A stretch of DNA of 64,000 bases. Origin: Pseudomonas putida. GTDB lineage: Bacteria > Pseudomonadota > Gammaproteobacteria > Pseudomonadales > Pseudomonadaceae. Both the position numbers and the translations under genes were made by a program. The notes below the pieces were generated by a model. It searched no databases and had not been told where the DNA came from. It saw nothing but the letters and a program-made list of their open reading frames with translations. The stretch is taken from NCBI RefSeq assembly GCF_028682475.1, contig NZ_JANHLE010000003.1, positions 186,001 to 250,000 on the forward strand, written 5' to 3'. Shown piece by piece: positions 54,106-62,905 of the stretch. The stretch's first letter is position 1, and each line of letters opens with the position of its first letter.

Positions 54106-54701
54106 GCATATCGGCCAGCTATTTCGAGCAACTGTTCGCCCACAGCGACGATCCCTGGGCATTTCGTACCCGCTGGTACGAGAAGCGCAAACGCGAGCTG
54201 CTGCTGGCCAGCCTGCCGCGCCAGTACTACACCCGTGTGTTCGAGCCGGCCTGCGCCAACGGCGAGCTCAGCGCCGGGCTGGCCGAGCGCGCCGACCGCC
54301 TGCTGTGCCAGGACATCAACGCCACGGCAGTGCAACTGGCCAGTGAACGCCTGCGCCCCTGGCCGAACGCTCGGGTGGTACAAGGTTGCCTGCCCGGCGA
54401 CTGGCCGCCCGGAGCATTCGACCTGATTGTCCTCAGCGAGATCGGCTATTACCTGGATCCGGGCCAGTGGCTGGAAGTACTGGAGCGCGCTGTCGCCAGC
54501 CTGACGGCCGACGGTGCCCTGCTACTGTGCCATTGGCTACACCCGATCGAAGGCTGCCCGCAAACCGGCCATCAGGTCCATGCGCTGCTGGCCGAACGCT
54601 TGCCGTTGTATCGCAGCCTGCGCCATGAAGAGGCAGACTTTGTCCTCGAATACTGGTGCCTGCAGCCCAGCGCCATTGATCTGAACGAGCCATGCCAATG
54701 A
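54102..54701 (+). CDS. SAM-dependent methyltransferase, NodS-like
   Basis: 199 residues from ATG 54102, sharing ATGA with the deacetylase stop. SAM-binding motif I is seen as VFEPACANGELSAGLA, followed by LLCQDINATAVQLA and the post-motif FDLIVLSEIGYYL. The Ser-Glu-Ile-Gly-Tyr-Tyr segment and DDPWAFRTRWYEKRKRELL at the N-terminus match NodS, which N-methylates deacetylated chitooligosaccharides. A deacetylase next door makes an N-methyltransferase role attractive (inference). Confidence 0.88.
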   Translation: MSISASYFEQLFAHSDDPWAFRTRWYEKRKRELLLASLPRQYYTRVFEPACANGELSAGLAERADRLLCQDINATAVQLASERLRPWPNARVVQGCLPGDWPPGAFDLIVLSEIGYYLDPGQWLEVLERAVASLTADGALLLCHWLHPIEGCPQTGHQVHALLAERLPLYRSLRHEEADFVLEYWCLQPSAIDLNEPCQ

Positions 54702-55360
54702 TTGCCGTGATCGTTCCCGCACACAACGAAGAGCAGCTGCTTGGCCGTTGCCTGCGGGCAATCGATCGGGCCGCCCGAAGGGTGGTGGCGCTGGGCGAAC
54801 AGGTGCTGACCGTGGTCGTGCTGGATGATTGCAGCGATGCCAGTGAAACCATCGCCCGCGGTCACGCTGAAGTGCTCAAGGTCAGCGCGCGCAATGTCGG
54901 TTACGCCAGGCGCGCGGGCGCCGCCTCGATGCTCGAACGCGGCGCGCGCTGGCTGGCCTTCACCGACGCCGACAGTTGCGTGCCGCCAGACTGGCTGCAG
55001 TGTCAGCTGGCGTTTGCCGCGGATGCGGTGTGTGGCACAGTGCATGTCGAGCGCTGGCAATCCGATCAGGATGCAGCACTGCAGGAGCGCTACCTGGCCC
55101 ACTACCGGGCTGTAGAAGGGCATCGGCATATTCACGGCGCCAACCTGGGTATCTGTGCCCGGGCCTATGAGAAGGTCGGCGGATTTCAGGCCCTGGCGCT
55201 GCATGAAGACGTGCAATTGGTCTGCGACCTGCAGCACAGCGGCGCGCATATTGTCTGGACGGCGCGCAACAGCGTGGCGACCAGCAGCCGCCGCGACTGC
55301 CGGGTACGGGGTGGCTTCGGGGATTTTCTCAACAACCTGGACGACCCGGCCCAGGCCTAG
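54692..55360 (+). CDS. Family 2 glycosyltransferase
   Basis: 222 residues, GT-A fold. IAVIVPAHNEEQLLGRCL nucleotide-binding start, VLDDCSDAS, the metal-binding DADSCVP (DxD-like), HGANLGICARAYEKVGGF and ALHEDVQLVCDL (catalytic Glu-Asp). Start overlaps the methyltransferase end by 10 bases. No transmembrane helix is visible, so it is cytosolic or peripheral. Last gene of the five-gene ligD transcript; a REP pair follows. Confidence 0.9.
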   Translation: MPMIAVIVPAHNEEQLLGRCLRAIDRAARRVVALGEQVLTVVVLDDCSDASETIARGHAEVLKVSARNVGYARRAGAASMLERGARWLAFTDADSCVPPDWLQCQLAFAADAVCGTVHVERWQSDQDAALQERYLAHYRAVEGHRHIHGANLGICARAYEKVGGFQALALHEDVQLVCDLQHSGAHIVWTARNSVATSSRRDCRVRGGFGDFLNNLDDPAQA

Positions 55361-55383
55361 CGCCTTTATGTGCGGTTTGTCCC

Positions 55384-55455
55384 GGTGGGAGCGGGCTTGC
55401 CCCGCGATGCGATGTGACTGACAGACCGCAATCGCGGGGCAAGCCCGCTCCCACC
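55384..55455. repeat. REP pair (BIME)
   Basis: GGTGGGAGCGGGCTTGCCCC and its inverted copy about 22 bases apart, between the convergent glycosyltransferase and ku genes. Confidence 0.9.
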
Positions 55456-55464
55456 GTGGGGGTG

Positions 55465-56316
55465 TCATCCTCTTTCAGGACTAGACCGTTTACCGGTGGT
55501 CGTGGGCTTTTTCGCCGCTGGCGCCTTACGCCCGCCCAGACTGCGTTTGAGCAACTCGGTAAGGTCGATGATATCGGCGCTTTTCTGCCCAGCGTCTCCC
55601 TGCGGCGCCTCAACAGTCGCGATCTTGCCCTGGCTGGCTTTCTCTTCGACCAGGCTCATGATGGTGTCCTTGAAGTCGTTGCGGTAAGCCTCCGGCGTCC
55701 AGTGCTCACTCATGTCCTCGACCAGCCGCCTGGCCATCTGCAACTCGCGTTTGTCGATTGCCGAATCGCGCACGCTGCTGCCCAGCTCCAGGCTTTCCAG
55801 GCCACGTACTTCCTGCGGCCAGCGCAGGGTAATCATCACGATTGCGTCCTCAAGCGGGCGCAACAACGCCAGGTGTTGCTGGGTATGCAGCACCACCTTG
55901 GCCAGGGCGACTTTGCCGGTGCTCTCCAAGGTCTGGCGAAGCAGCGCATAAACCTTGCCGCCACGGCGGTCCGGGCTCAGGTAGTACGGTGTATCGAACT
56001 GCTGCAGGGGAATTTCAGCGCTGTCGACGAAGGCGAAGATATCGATGGTCTGGGTCGCCTCGGGGCGCGCCTGGCGAATTTCCTCTTCGCTGATCACCAC
56101 ATAGCGGCCCTTCTGGTACTCGACACCCTTGACGATATGCTCGCCAGCGATCTCTTTGCCGGTGACCTTGTTCACCCGCTTGTAGCCGACCGGTTCCATG
56201 CTGCGCGCGTCGAGCCAGTCAAAATCGATCCGCTCGCTGCTGACGGCGGAACTCAAGGACACCGGGATATGCACCAGGCCGAAGCTGATAGCACCTTTCC
56301 AGATAGCTCTGGCCAT
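55465..56316 (-). CDS. ku: Ku DNA end-binding protein
   Basis: Homodimeric ring that binds double-strand ends and recruits LigD. 283 residues from ATG 56316 (ARAIWKGAISFGLVHIPVSL, the family N-terminus). Core beta-barrel segments YKRVNKVTGKEI, VEYQKGRYVVI and DIFAFVDSAEIPLQQFDTPY are typical. The C-terminal tail after about 255 is rich in Lys, Arg and Pro (RKAPAAKKPTTTGKR), as in other bacterial Ku proteins where it aids DNA threading and LigD stimulation. An open frame upstream of the ATG is not used. Confidence 0.95.
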   Translation of the reverse strand: MARAIWKGAISFGLVHIPVSLSSAVSSERIDFDWLDARSMEPVGYKRVNKVTGKEIAGEHIVKGVEYQKGRYVVISEEEIRQARPEATQTIDIFAFVDSAEIPLQQFDTPYYLSPDRRGGKVYALLRQTLESTGKVALAKVVLHTQQHLALLRPLEDAIVMITLRWPQEVRGLESLELGSSVRDSAIDKRELQMARRLVEDMSEHWTPEAYRNDFKDTIMSLVEEKASQGKIATVEAPQGDAGQKSADIIDLTELLKRSLGGRKAPAAKKPTTTGKRSSPERG

Positions 56317-56492
56317 GATCGTCTCCCACGGGCAATTGAACGGCTGTTTGTCTGTCTGACTGCAAACGCACACTGAAGGTTTGCCTGAGCCGACGATCAG
56401 CGCCGCGGATTGGACAAAAAAGCTGAACTCTGGCGCTGCGGGCCTTTCGTAAAACTAATAGCCGTCTGTTTCTATACCAGGAGTAGCCGCCG

Positions 56493-56999
56493 ATGAACCC
56501 CTGTCTCCCTACCCGCCTGGCCTTGGGCTTGTGTGCCCTGCTCAGCGTTGCCGCCCATGCGGCCTCGAACAACAGCTTTGTCGACGAAGCGGTCAGCGCC
56601 GGCATGGCAGAGATCCAGACCAGCCAGCTGGCGCTGGAAAAAACCGAATCGGCACAGGTAAAGGCGTTTGCCGAGCAGATGATCAAGGACCACACTAAAA
56701 GTAATCAGCAGTTGCTCGATCTGGCCAGGCAGCATGGCTTCAGTGTGCCGGATGACGCCGCCCTGACCAGCAAGGCGCGCAAGATGATGCTGCAGGTTCA
56801 GGACGGCGCATCGTTCGATGCCGCCTACGCCAAGCACCAGGTCGAGGCCCATGAGCAGGCGGTGCGTCTGTTCGAGGAGGAAAGCCGCTCCACCTCCGCG
56901 CCAGACGACCTGCAGACCTTCGCCACGACCACGCTGCCGACCCTGCAGCATCACCTGGAAATGGCCAAGCAACTGCAGAACGCGCACCGCAAGAACTGA
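56493..56999 (+). CDS. DUF4142 (predicted periplasmic) protein
   Basis: 168 residues with a signal peptide (LALGLCALLSVAAHA, cleavage after AHA about residue 24) and an all-helical ferritin-like DUF4142 domain: EAVSAGMAEIQTSQLALEKT, VKAFAEQMIKDHTKSN and THLEMAKQLQ-like end (LQHHLEMAKQLQNAH). His residues are placed as in the family. Function is unknown; members are often stress-related. CAGGAGTAG precedes the ATG. Divergent from ku. Confidence 0.88.
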   Translation: MNPCLPTRLALGLCALLSVAAHAASNNSFVDEAVSAGMAEIQTSQLALEKTESAQVKAFAEQMIKDHTKSNQQLLDLARQHGFSVPDDAALTSKARKMMLQVQDGASFDAAYAKHQVEAHEQAVRLFEEESRSTSAPDDLQTFATTTLPTLQHHLEMAKQLQNAHRKN

Positions 57000-57013
57000 A
57001 GGAGGTGTCTGGC

Positions 57014-57301
57014 ATGAGAAAGGTCAGCCCGGCCTGTGCGACCTGCCTGCAGCTTGATTTTGTCCAGGACACCTTGTTCGGCCCTGTCGCCCATAGCGCC
57101 GAGTGCCAGGTGCAGGTGGCGCCGTTGAACCTCAATGGCCTGCCCGGCCTGCAGATGCAAGTGCGGGCGCCAGTGCCGGCCAAGCTTGAGCGTTCGCATA
57201 GCGTGGCGTTTGTCTGGGAAGGTCGTACCTATCGCGGCATCGTCCATTACCACCGGCATTGTGATGATGGCGGATTGCAGCTGCAGCTTGAGTTGCAATA
57301 G
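57014..57301 (+). CDS. Hypothetical protein, 95 residues
   Basis: ATG 57014 has GGAGG eight bases upstream, so it is probably expressed from the DUF4142 operon (14 bases after that stop). Two Cys near the N-terminus (CATC) could bind metal. The rest is beta-rich (VAFVWEGRTYRGIVHYHRH) with a small-barrel look. I do not recognise the family. The next gene starts 12 bases later. Confidence 0.72.
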   Translation: MRKVSPACATCLQLDFVQDTLFGPVAHSAECQVQVAPLNLNGLPGLQMQVRAPVPAKLERSHSVAFVWEGRTYRGIVHYHRHCDDGGLQLQLELQ

Positions 57302-57313
57302 CGGGAGACCAGC

Positions 57314-57739
57314 ATGCCAGCCCCCTTCAACCTTCAGCGCTTCATTGATGCCCAGGACCCTTTCCTTGACCGGGTCCTGGCTGAACTTCACGCCGGACGT
57401 AAAACCAGCCACTGGATCTGGTTCATCTTTCCCCAACTGGAGGGCCTGGGTCACAGCGACATGGCCGAACGTTATGCCCTGCAATCTGCTGACGAAGCCC
57501 GTGCGTATCTGCGCCATGACGTTTTACGCGCCCGCCTGGAACAATGTGTCGCCGCCCTCTTGCAGCACACTGACAAAAGCGCCCTGCACATTCTGGGGCA
57601 CCCCGATGATCTGAAACTGCGCTCCTGCCTGACCTTGTTTGCCAGCGTCGAACCCGATCATCCGTTGTTCAAGGCCGCGCTGGAGCAGTTCTATGACGCG
57701 CACCCCGACCCCAGAACATTGCAGCTGCTGAAAACCTGA
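57314..57739 (+). CDS. DUF1810 family protein
   Basis: 141 residues. NLQRFIDAQDPFLDRVLAEL, HWIWFIFPQLEGLG and MAERYALQSADEARAYLRH are the DUF1810 hallmarks; a conserved KLRSCLTLF segment follows. Small cytosolic protein; function unknown. GCGGGAGACCAGC precedes the ATG. Probably last gene of the three-gene unit beginning with DUF4142. Confidence 0.88.
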   Translation: MPAPFNLQRFIDAQDPFLDRVLAELHAGRKTSHWIWFIFPQLEGLGHSDMAERYALQSADEARAYLRHDVLRARLEQCVAALLQHTDKSALHILGHPDDLKLRSCLTLFASVEPDHPLFKAALEQFYDAHPDPRTLQLLKT

Positions 57740-57749
57740 GTTCGCGAGT

Positions 57750-58022
57750 TCAAGCAGTCGCCTGGGGCTGGAACGGAATGTGATTGCGCGCCAGACGCTG
57801 CTCCTCGCGCAACTGTGCAACCAGCGCAGCCAGCTCGTGACAGGTGGTCAGGCTCTGCACACGAATGCCGGTGACCGTCAGGCACTCGTCCAGGCTGTCA
57901 CCCTGCCCTAACTGGATGGTCAGGTGATCCTCGTCGATGGAGGACACTACACAACGGTCAGGCAAAAACGCCTGCTCGATGAGCTGACGCAATTCGAGGT
58001 TGGAAACGCCAATCAGTGACAT
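57750..58022 (-). CDS. DUF1652 family protein
   Basis: 90 residues. ELRQLIEQAFLPDRCVVSSI, LTVTGIRVQSLTT and LAALVAQLREEQRLAR fit the DUF1652 pattern common in Pseudomonas. Function unknown. Convergent with the DUF1810 gene, 10 bases apart. Confidence 0.85.
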   Translation of the reverse strand: MSLIGVSNLELRQLIEQAFLPDRCVVSSIDEDHLTIQLGQGDSLDECLTVTGIRVQSLTTCHELAALVAQLREEQRLARNHIPFQPQATA

Positions 58023-58323
58023 GGTTTGATCCTCGTAGCGAGGGGCCCGGCTACTCAGTTACTACCAAGCGAGGCCTCGCTGCCAATTGAAAATACAGAT
58101 ACCGCGCCGCTTCCCCCATGCAGTACAACAATCAATGAAACGCTATCTGAGATGAGCCATCGGCCGGCGGCGAAGTTCAACAAAACACGCCGGGGGCGGA
58201 TGAGCGGCGCATCCCGACCGTTCGTCCCGCAGCGCTGAAATTTTTCAAACTTTGCCTGCCGCGCCTGCCTCCCACCTTGTGTAGGGCAAATGCCTTGCAA
58301 ACATTCAAAAGAGGAAGAGAATC
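58023..58323. other. Gap before the KGG gene
   Basis: 301 bases between divergent DUF1652 and KGG genes. No gene was found. The last part holds the ribosome site AGAGGAAGAG of the KGG gene. No promoter could be assigned with confidence. Confidence 0.5.
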
Positions 58324-58497
58324 ATGGCTAACAAAGGCACTTCGAATCCTGGCAACTTCGGTAACGACAGACAGAAAGCCTCCGACGCCGGCAAGAAAGG
58401 CGGCCAGGCTTCCGGCGGTCAAACAGGCGGTCAGACCCGCAAACCTGACATGGACAAAGACCAGGCCCGCAAACCAAGTGGTGGCGGCCGCAGCTAA
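58324..58497 (+). CDS. KGG-repeat stress protein, 57 residues
   Basis: Small, highly charged, Gly-rich protein: MANKGTSNPGNFGNDRQKAS, then AGKKGGQASGG, GGQTGGQTRKP and a basic GGGRS end. KGG repeats are found in stress-induced proteins related to YciG and fungal con-10, expected to be intrinsically disordered and linked to desiccation or general stress. AGAGGAAGAG lies just upstream of the ATG. It is 46 bases before the ClpP-like gene. Confidence 0.87.
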   Translation: MANKGTSNPGNFGNDRQKASDAGKKGGQASGGQTGGQTRKPDMDKDQARKPSGGGRS

Positions 58498-58543
58498 CGG
58501 ACGAACGACCGGCGCACCCACGGTGCGTCGGCCCTGAGGCGCG

Positions 58544-59113
58544 ATGATGACTCAGCACGTCATTCACTTTCATTGCCAGATCGATCAGGACACCACCGAA
58601 CGTTTCCGCGACCGGTGCCTGCAAGCGGTTGACGAGGGCGCCTCGTCGCTGCTGCTGTTTTTGTCGACCACCGGTGGCAGCACCAACTTTGGTTTCTCCC
58701 TCTACAGCTTTCTCAAATCCTTGCCGGTGCCGCTGTGTGCGGTCAATGCCGGCAATATCGAATCCATGGGCATCATCCTGTACCTGGCCGCCGCCGAGCG
58801 TATCGCCGCGCCCCACTCGCGCTTTCTCATCCACCCCATGACCTGGCATTTCAGCCAGAGTGCGGTTGATCACTCACGCTTGCGCGAGTACCTGTCGAGC
58901 CTGAACAACGACCTGGAGCGCTACGTGCGCATCTTCGAACTGGAGACGGCCCACGCCGAACGCAAGCTGGACATCTTCCACTGCCTGTCGGCTGAAGAAA
59001 AGGTCATTCCAGCCTACGACTCGCTGGCCTGCGGCATCGCTCATCGCCTGGAACAGCTGGTGTTCGAAAAGGACGCTCGCCACCTGACGGTCAGCGCCAC
59101 GCATAACGGTTGA
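58544..59113 (+). CDS. ClpP-like serine protease
   Basis: 189 residues with the crotonase-like ClpP fold. The substrate loop FLSTTGGSTNFGFSLY, catalytic Ser in GNIESMGIILYLAA and His in RFLIHPMTWHF are in place; the third residue (Asp) would lie in the following helix region (about 110-140). It lacks ClpP's normal MVxPxV N-terminus, so it may not pair with ClpX/A. A small conserved Pseudomonas ClpP-like protein; substrates unknown. GAGGCGCG precedes the ATG. Confidence 0.85.
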   Translation: MMTQHVIHFHCQIDQDTTERFRDRCLQAVDEGASSLLLFLSTTGGSTNFGFSLYSFLKSLPVPLCAVNAGNIESMGIILYLAAAERIAAPHSRFLIHPMTWHFSQSAVDHSRLREYLSSLNNDLERYVRIFELETAHAERKLDIFHCLSAEEKVIPAYDSLACGIAHRLEQLVFEKDARHLTVSATHNG

Positions 59114-59204
59114 AATCCGATGGAATTTTTCCAGCCTTGCAGGACTCACTACAGACATTGAAGGGATGTTCTCGGTCACTGCACTGAAAGGATCTTTTAG
59201 CCCT

Positions 59205-59432
59205 ATGAACAACGCAAAACTTTTCGTCATCGACTACCAGCTGTACGGCGAAGCCAAATCTTTCATCATCCGTGCCGAGACGATGGACAACGCCGAGGCC
59301 TGGCACTGGGCCAGTTGTGATGCCGGCGTTGGCCGTATCGGCCGCTACGGGCGCGAGAAAGTGAAGAAGATCAGCCCACCGCTGGCAGAGCGCTATGGCA
59401 TCACCGAGGTCAAATGGCGCCAGTCCGGTTGA
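59205..59432 (+). CDS. Small Pseudomonas hypothetical (DUF6555-like)
   Basis: 75 residues from ATG 59205; an ATG 13 codons earlier has the Shine-Dalgarno too close. AKLFVIDYQLYGEAKSFIIR, ETMDNAEAWHWASCDAGVG and AERYGITEVKWRQ resemble a Pseudomonas-specific small family that I believe is DUF6555. Function unknown. It ends one base from the convergent alkA stop. Confidence 0.75.
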   Translation: MNNAKLFVIDYQLYGEAKSFIIRAETMDNAEAWHWASCDAGVGRIGRYGREKVKKISPPLAERYGITEVKWRQSG

Positions 59433-59433
59433 G

Positions 59434-60351
59434 TCAGCTCAAGGACGCCCAGAGGTGCTGGGCAGCGTAAGCTCGCCAAGGGCTCCAGGCCCGGGCTCGA
59501 TCCGCCAACTTCACCTCGGCGCCCTCCAGCAAGCGCAAGGCCTTGACCAAGGCGACGTCCCCCAGCGGCAAGGCATCGGCAGCGCCCAGTTGACGCAAGG
59601 CCAGGTACTGGGCACTCCACGGGCCGATCCCGCGCAACTGGCACAGGCGCTGTACCCAGCTGTCCAGGTCGGCCCCCGGGCGCAACAGATGCGGTTCATC
59701 GAGCAGTGCCCGGGCCAGGGTCGACAAGGTCGCGGCGCGCGAACGCGGCATGCCGAGCACACTCAGATCCTCATCGACCACGGCGGTCGGCGTCGGAAAC
59801 ACATGGGTCAGCCCTGTTGCTTGAGCGGCCTGCGGCAACAACGGCTGACCGTACCGGGCGACCATCCGTGCAACCAGAGTCATCGCCCCGGCCACGCTGA
59901 TCTGCTGGCCCAGCACCGTGCGCATGGCCTGTTCGAAACCGTCCCAGCCTTGAGGTACGCGCAATCCTGGCCGCGCGGCGATGAGCCTGGCCATCAGCGG
60001 GTCGGTGCCCAGTTGCGCCTCGATCCGCGCGGGTTGCGCATTCAGGTCAAAGACCCGCCGCACCCGGGCGATCAAACCGGGGAGCGAGGCTGTGGGCACA
60101 CCGCTAACCGTCAGCTGCAATCGATGCCCGCGCGCCCTGCGCACCTGAATCACCGCGTGGCGACCACCCAGCACCACACTGCGCGAATACACCCCGGCCT
60201 GCACCGTCTCGATGCCGGCAATACAGCGCGCAGACAGAAATCCCAGCAGCGAAGGCCAGTGCAAAGGCGGCTGATAGTCCAGCCAGAAGGTCAACCAACA
60301 GCCGGGCCGTAAACTGCGCCGGTAACCGCGCATGGCAGGATCAGGATTCAT
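59434..60351 (-). CDS. alkA: DNA-3-methyladenine glycosylase II
   Basis: Removes alkylated purines from DNA in base-excision repair. 305 residues: N-terminal AlkA domain (about 10-115), then HhH-GPD (WDGFEQAMRTVLGQQIS, LRGIGPWSAQYLALR) with catalytic Asp in LPLGDVALVKAL. No Ada domain is fused, so it is the stand-alone enzyme. Ada is not in the window. Confidence 0.93.
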   Translation of the reverse strand: MNPDPAMRGYRRSLRPGCWLTFWLDYQPPLHWPSLLGFLSARCIAGIETVQAGVYSRSVVLGGRHAVIQVRRARGHRLQLTVSGVPTASLPGLIARVRRVFDLNAQPARIEAQLGTDPLMARLIAARPGLRVPQGWDGFEQAMRTVLGQQISVAGAMTLVARMVARYGQPLLPQAAQATGLTHVFPTPTAVVDEDLSVLGMPRSRAATLSTLARALLDEPHLLRPGADLDSWVQRLCQLRGIGPWSAQYLALRQLGAADALPLGDVALVKALRLLEGAEVKLADRARAWSPWRAYAAQHLWASLS

Positions 60352-60461
60352 TGGCGGATCATCGCCTGATTACCCCAGGCTTTGCCAGTACCGGTTTGAG
60401 CAGGCAGAAACGAAAACGACCAGGCAACACAAGTGCCCGGCCGCTGATCGGTGAAACGGTG

Positions 60462-61088
60462 TTACTTGCCGTTGGTGAGGGTGTTGTAGCTGGTGATCAG
60501 GTTGCGGTAGTCCGGAATGTGGTTGGAGAACAACGTGCCCAGGCCTTCGACGTCGTTGCGCCAGTCGCGGTGCAGCTCGCAGGCCAGGCCGAACCAGGTC
60601 ATCAGCTGGGCACCGGCTTGCGACATGCGGTCCCAGGCCGAATCGCGGGTCAGCGCGTTGAAGGTACCCGAAGCGTCAGTGACCACGAAAACTTCAAAAC
60701 CTTCGGCCAGGGCCGACAGTGCCGGGAAGGCCACGCACACCTCGGTCACCACACCAGCGATGATCAGTTGCTTCTTGCCGGTGGCCTTGACCGCTTTGAC
60801 GAAATCTTCGTTGTCCCAGGCGTTGATCTGGCCAGGACGGGCGATATACGGCGCCTCCGGGAACTGCGCCTTGAGCTCGGGTACCAGCGGGCCGTTGGGG
60901 CCGGTTTCAAAGCTGGTGGTGAGGATGGTTGGCAGGTTGAAATACTTGGCCAGGTCGCCCACAGCCAGCACGTTGTTCTTGAATTTGTCCGGATCGATGT
61001 CACGCACCAGCGACAGCAGACCGGTCTGGTGATCCACCAGCAAAACAGCGGCGTTGTTCTTGTCCAGGCGAACGTAGGGCTTGCTCAT
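60462..61088 (-). CDS. Isochorismatase-like hydrolase, YcaC type
   Basis: 208 residues, the same length as E. coli YcaC, from ATG 61088 with GGAGTAACACC upstream. Catalytic triad elements: Asp in LLVDHQTGLL, Lys in NAWDNEDFVKAVKATGKKQ and Cys in IAGVVTEVCVAFPAL. Natural substrate of YcaC is unknown. The second, longer YcaC paralogue lies 54 bases upstream in the same operon. Confidence 0.9.
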   Translation of the reverse strand: MSKPYVRLDKNNAAVLLVDHQTGLLSLVRDIDPDKFKNNVLAVGDLAKYFNLPTILTTSFETGPNGPLVPELKAQFPEAPYIARPGQINAWDNEDFVKAVKATGKKQLIIAGVVTEVCVAFPALSALAEGFEVFVVTDASGTFNALTRDSAWDRMSQAGAQLMTWFGLACELHRDWRNDVEGLGTLFSNHIPDYRNLITSYNTLTNGK

Positions 61089-61142
61089 GGTGTTACTCCT
61101 TGCGAGGGTAGACCGGTACCCGGTGGCACCGGCCATGAGGGA

Positions 61143-61829
61143 TCAGCGTGCCGAATCCAGTTGTTCGTTTTCTTTGGCGACCTGTTGCGCCTTGAGGTAG
61201 CTCTCGATCAACAGTTGGTAGTGCGGGAACACTGCACTATAGGCCTCAGCCCACTGTTGTGCGTCGGGGCGGTTCCAGGTGCGCTGGACTTCCGAGCACA
61301 CTGCAGCGGTGTCCATCGGCACGACACCGGCCTGCATGATCCGCGACAGGGTGATTTCCTGCGCCATCTTCGAATAGGTGCCGCTGGCATCGATCACCGC
61401 AAACACCTGGTAACCGGCACTGACCGCGCTGATGCTCGGGAAGGCCATGCACACGCTGGTGATGGTGCCGGCGATGATCAGCTGCTTCTTGCCGGTGGCC
61501 TCAACCGCCGCGACGAACTCCGGATTGTCCCAGGCGTTGATTTCACCTTTGCGTGCGACGTATTTGGCGTGTGGCGCGGCTTCATGGATCTCCGGAATCA
61601 GCGGGCCGTTGGGACCTTGCGGTACGGATGCCGTGGTAATCACCGGCATCTTGGCCAGGCTGGCGACTTTGGCCAGGGTAATGGCATTGGCCCGCAGTTC
61701 GGTCATGGGCATGTCCTTGACTGTCTGGAACAGACCACTCTGGTGGTCGATCAGCAGCATCGCGGCGTTATCAGGATCGATACGCGGAACCTGGCCATTG
61801 AAATTGGCAACGTTGGCAAATGTACTCAT
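61143..61829 (-). CDS. Isochorismatase-like hydrolase, YcaC paralogue
   Basis: 228 residues with the same fold and triad as its neighbour: [29 protein letters not shown] and [15 protein letters not shown], but an N-terminal extension of about 10 and a C-terminal tail of about 10 residues. The pair arose by duplication, now well diverged. Middle gene of a pirin-YcaC-YcaC operon divergent from a LysR gene. Confidence 0.9.
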   Translation of the reverse strand: MSTFANVANFNGQVPRIDPDNAAMLLIDHQSGLFQTVKDMPMTELRANAITLAKVASLAKMPVITTASVPQGPNGPLIPEIHEAAPHAKYVARKGEINAWDNPEFVAAVEATGKKQLIIAGTITSVCMAFPSISAVSAGYQVFAVIDASGTYSKMAQEITLSRIMQAGVVPMDTAAVCSEVQRTWNRPDAQQWAEAYSAVFPHYQLLIESYLKAQQVAKENEQLDSAR

Positions 61830-61878
61830 GACACATTCTCCTTGGCGGCTGGCTGCACGTTGTGCGCGCAGCCGTGTC

Positions 61879-61903
61879 GAAGGCCGCCCGTCGGGTGGCC
61901 TTC
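61879..61903 (-). terminator. Stem-loop between pirin and the first YcaC gene
   Basis: GAAGGCCGCCCG and CGGGTGGCCTTC, a long GC-rich inverted repeat with one G-T pair in the 86-base gap. No U-run follows, so it may be a processing or partial termination signal that sets relative expression. Confidence 0.45.
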
Positions 61904-61915
61904 GGGTTATTGATA

Positions 61916-62806
61916 CTAGTTGTCGTGACGAGAACCGCCCGCCCCATCCATCTGGCCGAAACGACCGGCACGGAAGTCTTCAAACGCCTCGGCAATCTCC
62001 GCTTCGCTGTTCATCACGAACGGGCCGTAACCAACGATCGGCTCGTCCAGCGGTTCGCCACTGAGCAGCAGCACCGACACCTCGGTCTGTGCTTCCAGCA
62101 GCAGTTCGTCACCGGCACGGTCGAACAGCACCAGCTGCGCCGGGCCGACTGCGCGCTCACCATTGACCAGCAGCTTGCCGCGCAACACCACCAGCGCCGT
62201 GCTGCGCCCTGCCGCGCTGGGCAGGCGTAGCGGTGCGCCGGTTTTGAGTTGCAGGTCCCAGACATCCATCGGCGTGAAGGTCTGCGCCGGGCCTTTGTGG
62301 CCGCGGTACTCACCGGCGATCACTCGCAGGCTGCCGCTACCGGCGCCCAGCGGCACCACGGGAATGTCGGTACTGAGCAGGGTCTGGTAACCGGCGGGTG
62401 CCGATTTGTCTTTGCCTGGCAGGTTGACCCACAGCTGGACCATCTCCAGGGTGCCGCCCTTGGCGGCGAACGCCGGCGAATGAAACTCTTCATGGAGGAT
62501 GCCGTTGGCGGCGGTCATCCACTGCACATCGCCCGGGCCGATCAGGCCGCCGGCACCGGTGGAGTCCCGGTGTTCGAGTTCGCCCTGGTAGACGATGGTC
62601 ACGGTTTCAAAGCCGCGATGCGGGTGCTGGCCAACACCACGACGGGCGGTGGTCGGGCTGAAGTCGTGGGGACCGGCATAGTCCAGCAACAGGAACGGGC
62701 TGATGTGCTGGGCCAGGTTGTCGTAGGTGAACAGGCTGCGTACCGGGAAGCCATCGCCGACCCAGTGCGGGTTGGGGCTGCTGTAGACGCCTTGGATCTT
62801 TTTCAT
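61916..62806 (-). CDS. Pirin-family bicupin
   Basis: 296 residues from ATG 62806, GAGGAGACATCTC upstream. N-terminal cupin with metal-binding [15 protein letters not shown] and ILHEEFHS, which matches pirin; the C-terminal cupin (about 160-270) lacks a full metal set. Longer than the pirin at 33.6 kb and from a different subgroup. First gene of the operon with two YcaC hydrolases; a LysR gene is divergent. Some pirins are quercetinases, others bind regulators; role unknown. Confidence 0.9.
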   Translation of the reverse strand: MKKIQGVYSSPNPHWVGDGFPVRSLFTYDNLAQHISPFLLLDYAGPHDFSPTTARRGVGQHPHRGFETVTIVYQGELEHRDSTGAGGLIGPGDVQWMTAANGILHEEFHSPAFAAKGGTLEMVQLWVNLPGKDKSAPAGYQTLLSTDIPVVPLGAGSGSLRVIAGEYRGHKGPAQTFTPMDVWDLQLKTGAPLRLPSAAGRSTALVVLRGKLLVNGERAVGPAQLVLFDRAGDELLLEAQTEVSVLLLSGEPLDEPIVGYGPFVMNSEAEIAEAFEDFRAGRFGQMDGAGGSRHDN

Positions 62807-62905
62807 GAGATGTCTCCTCTCGTGGATGGCTATAACCATACGAGCGCAACGACATCGGCGGTAGATCCGTTAAACTGCCTTCAGCGTTCCATATGGAGAA
62901 CACTG

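Noticed and set aside
60351-61913. 520-codon plus-strand frame across the YcaC genes
   Set aside because: Shadow of two well-supported minus-strand hydrolases.
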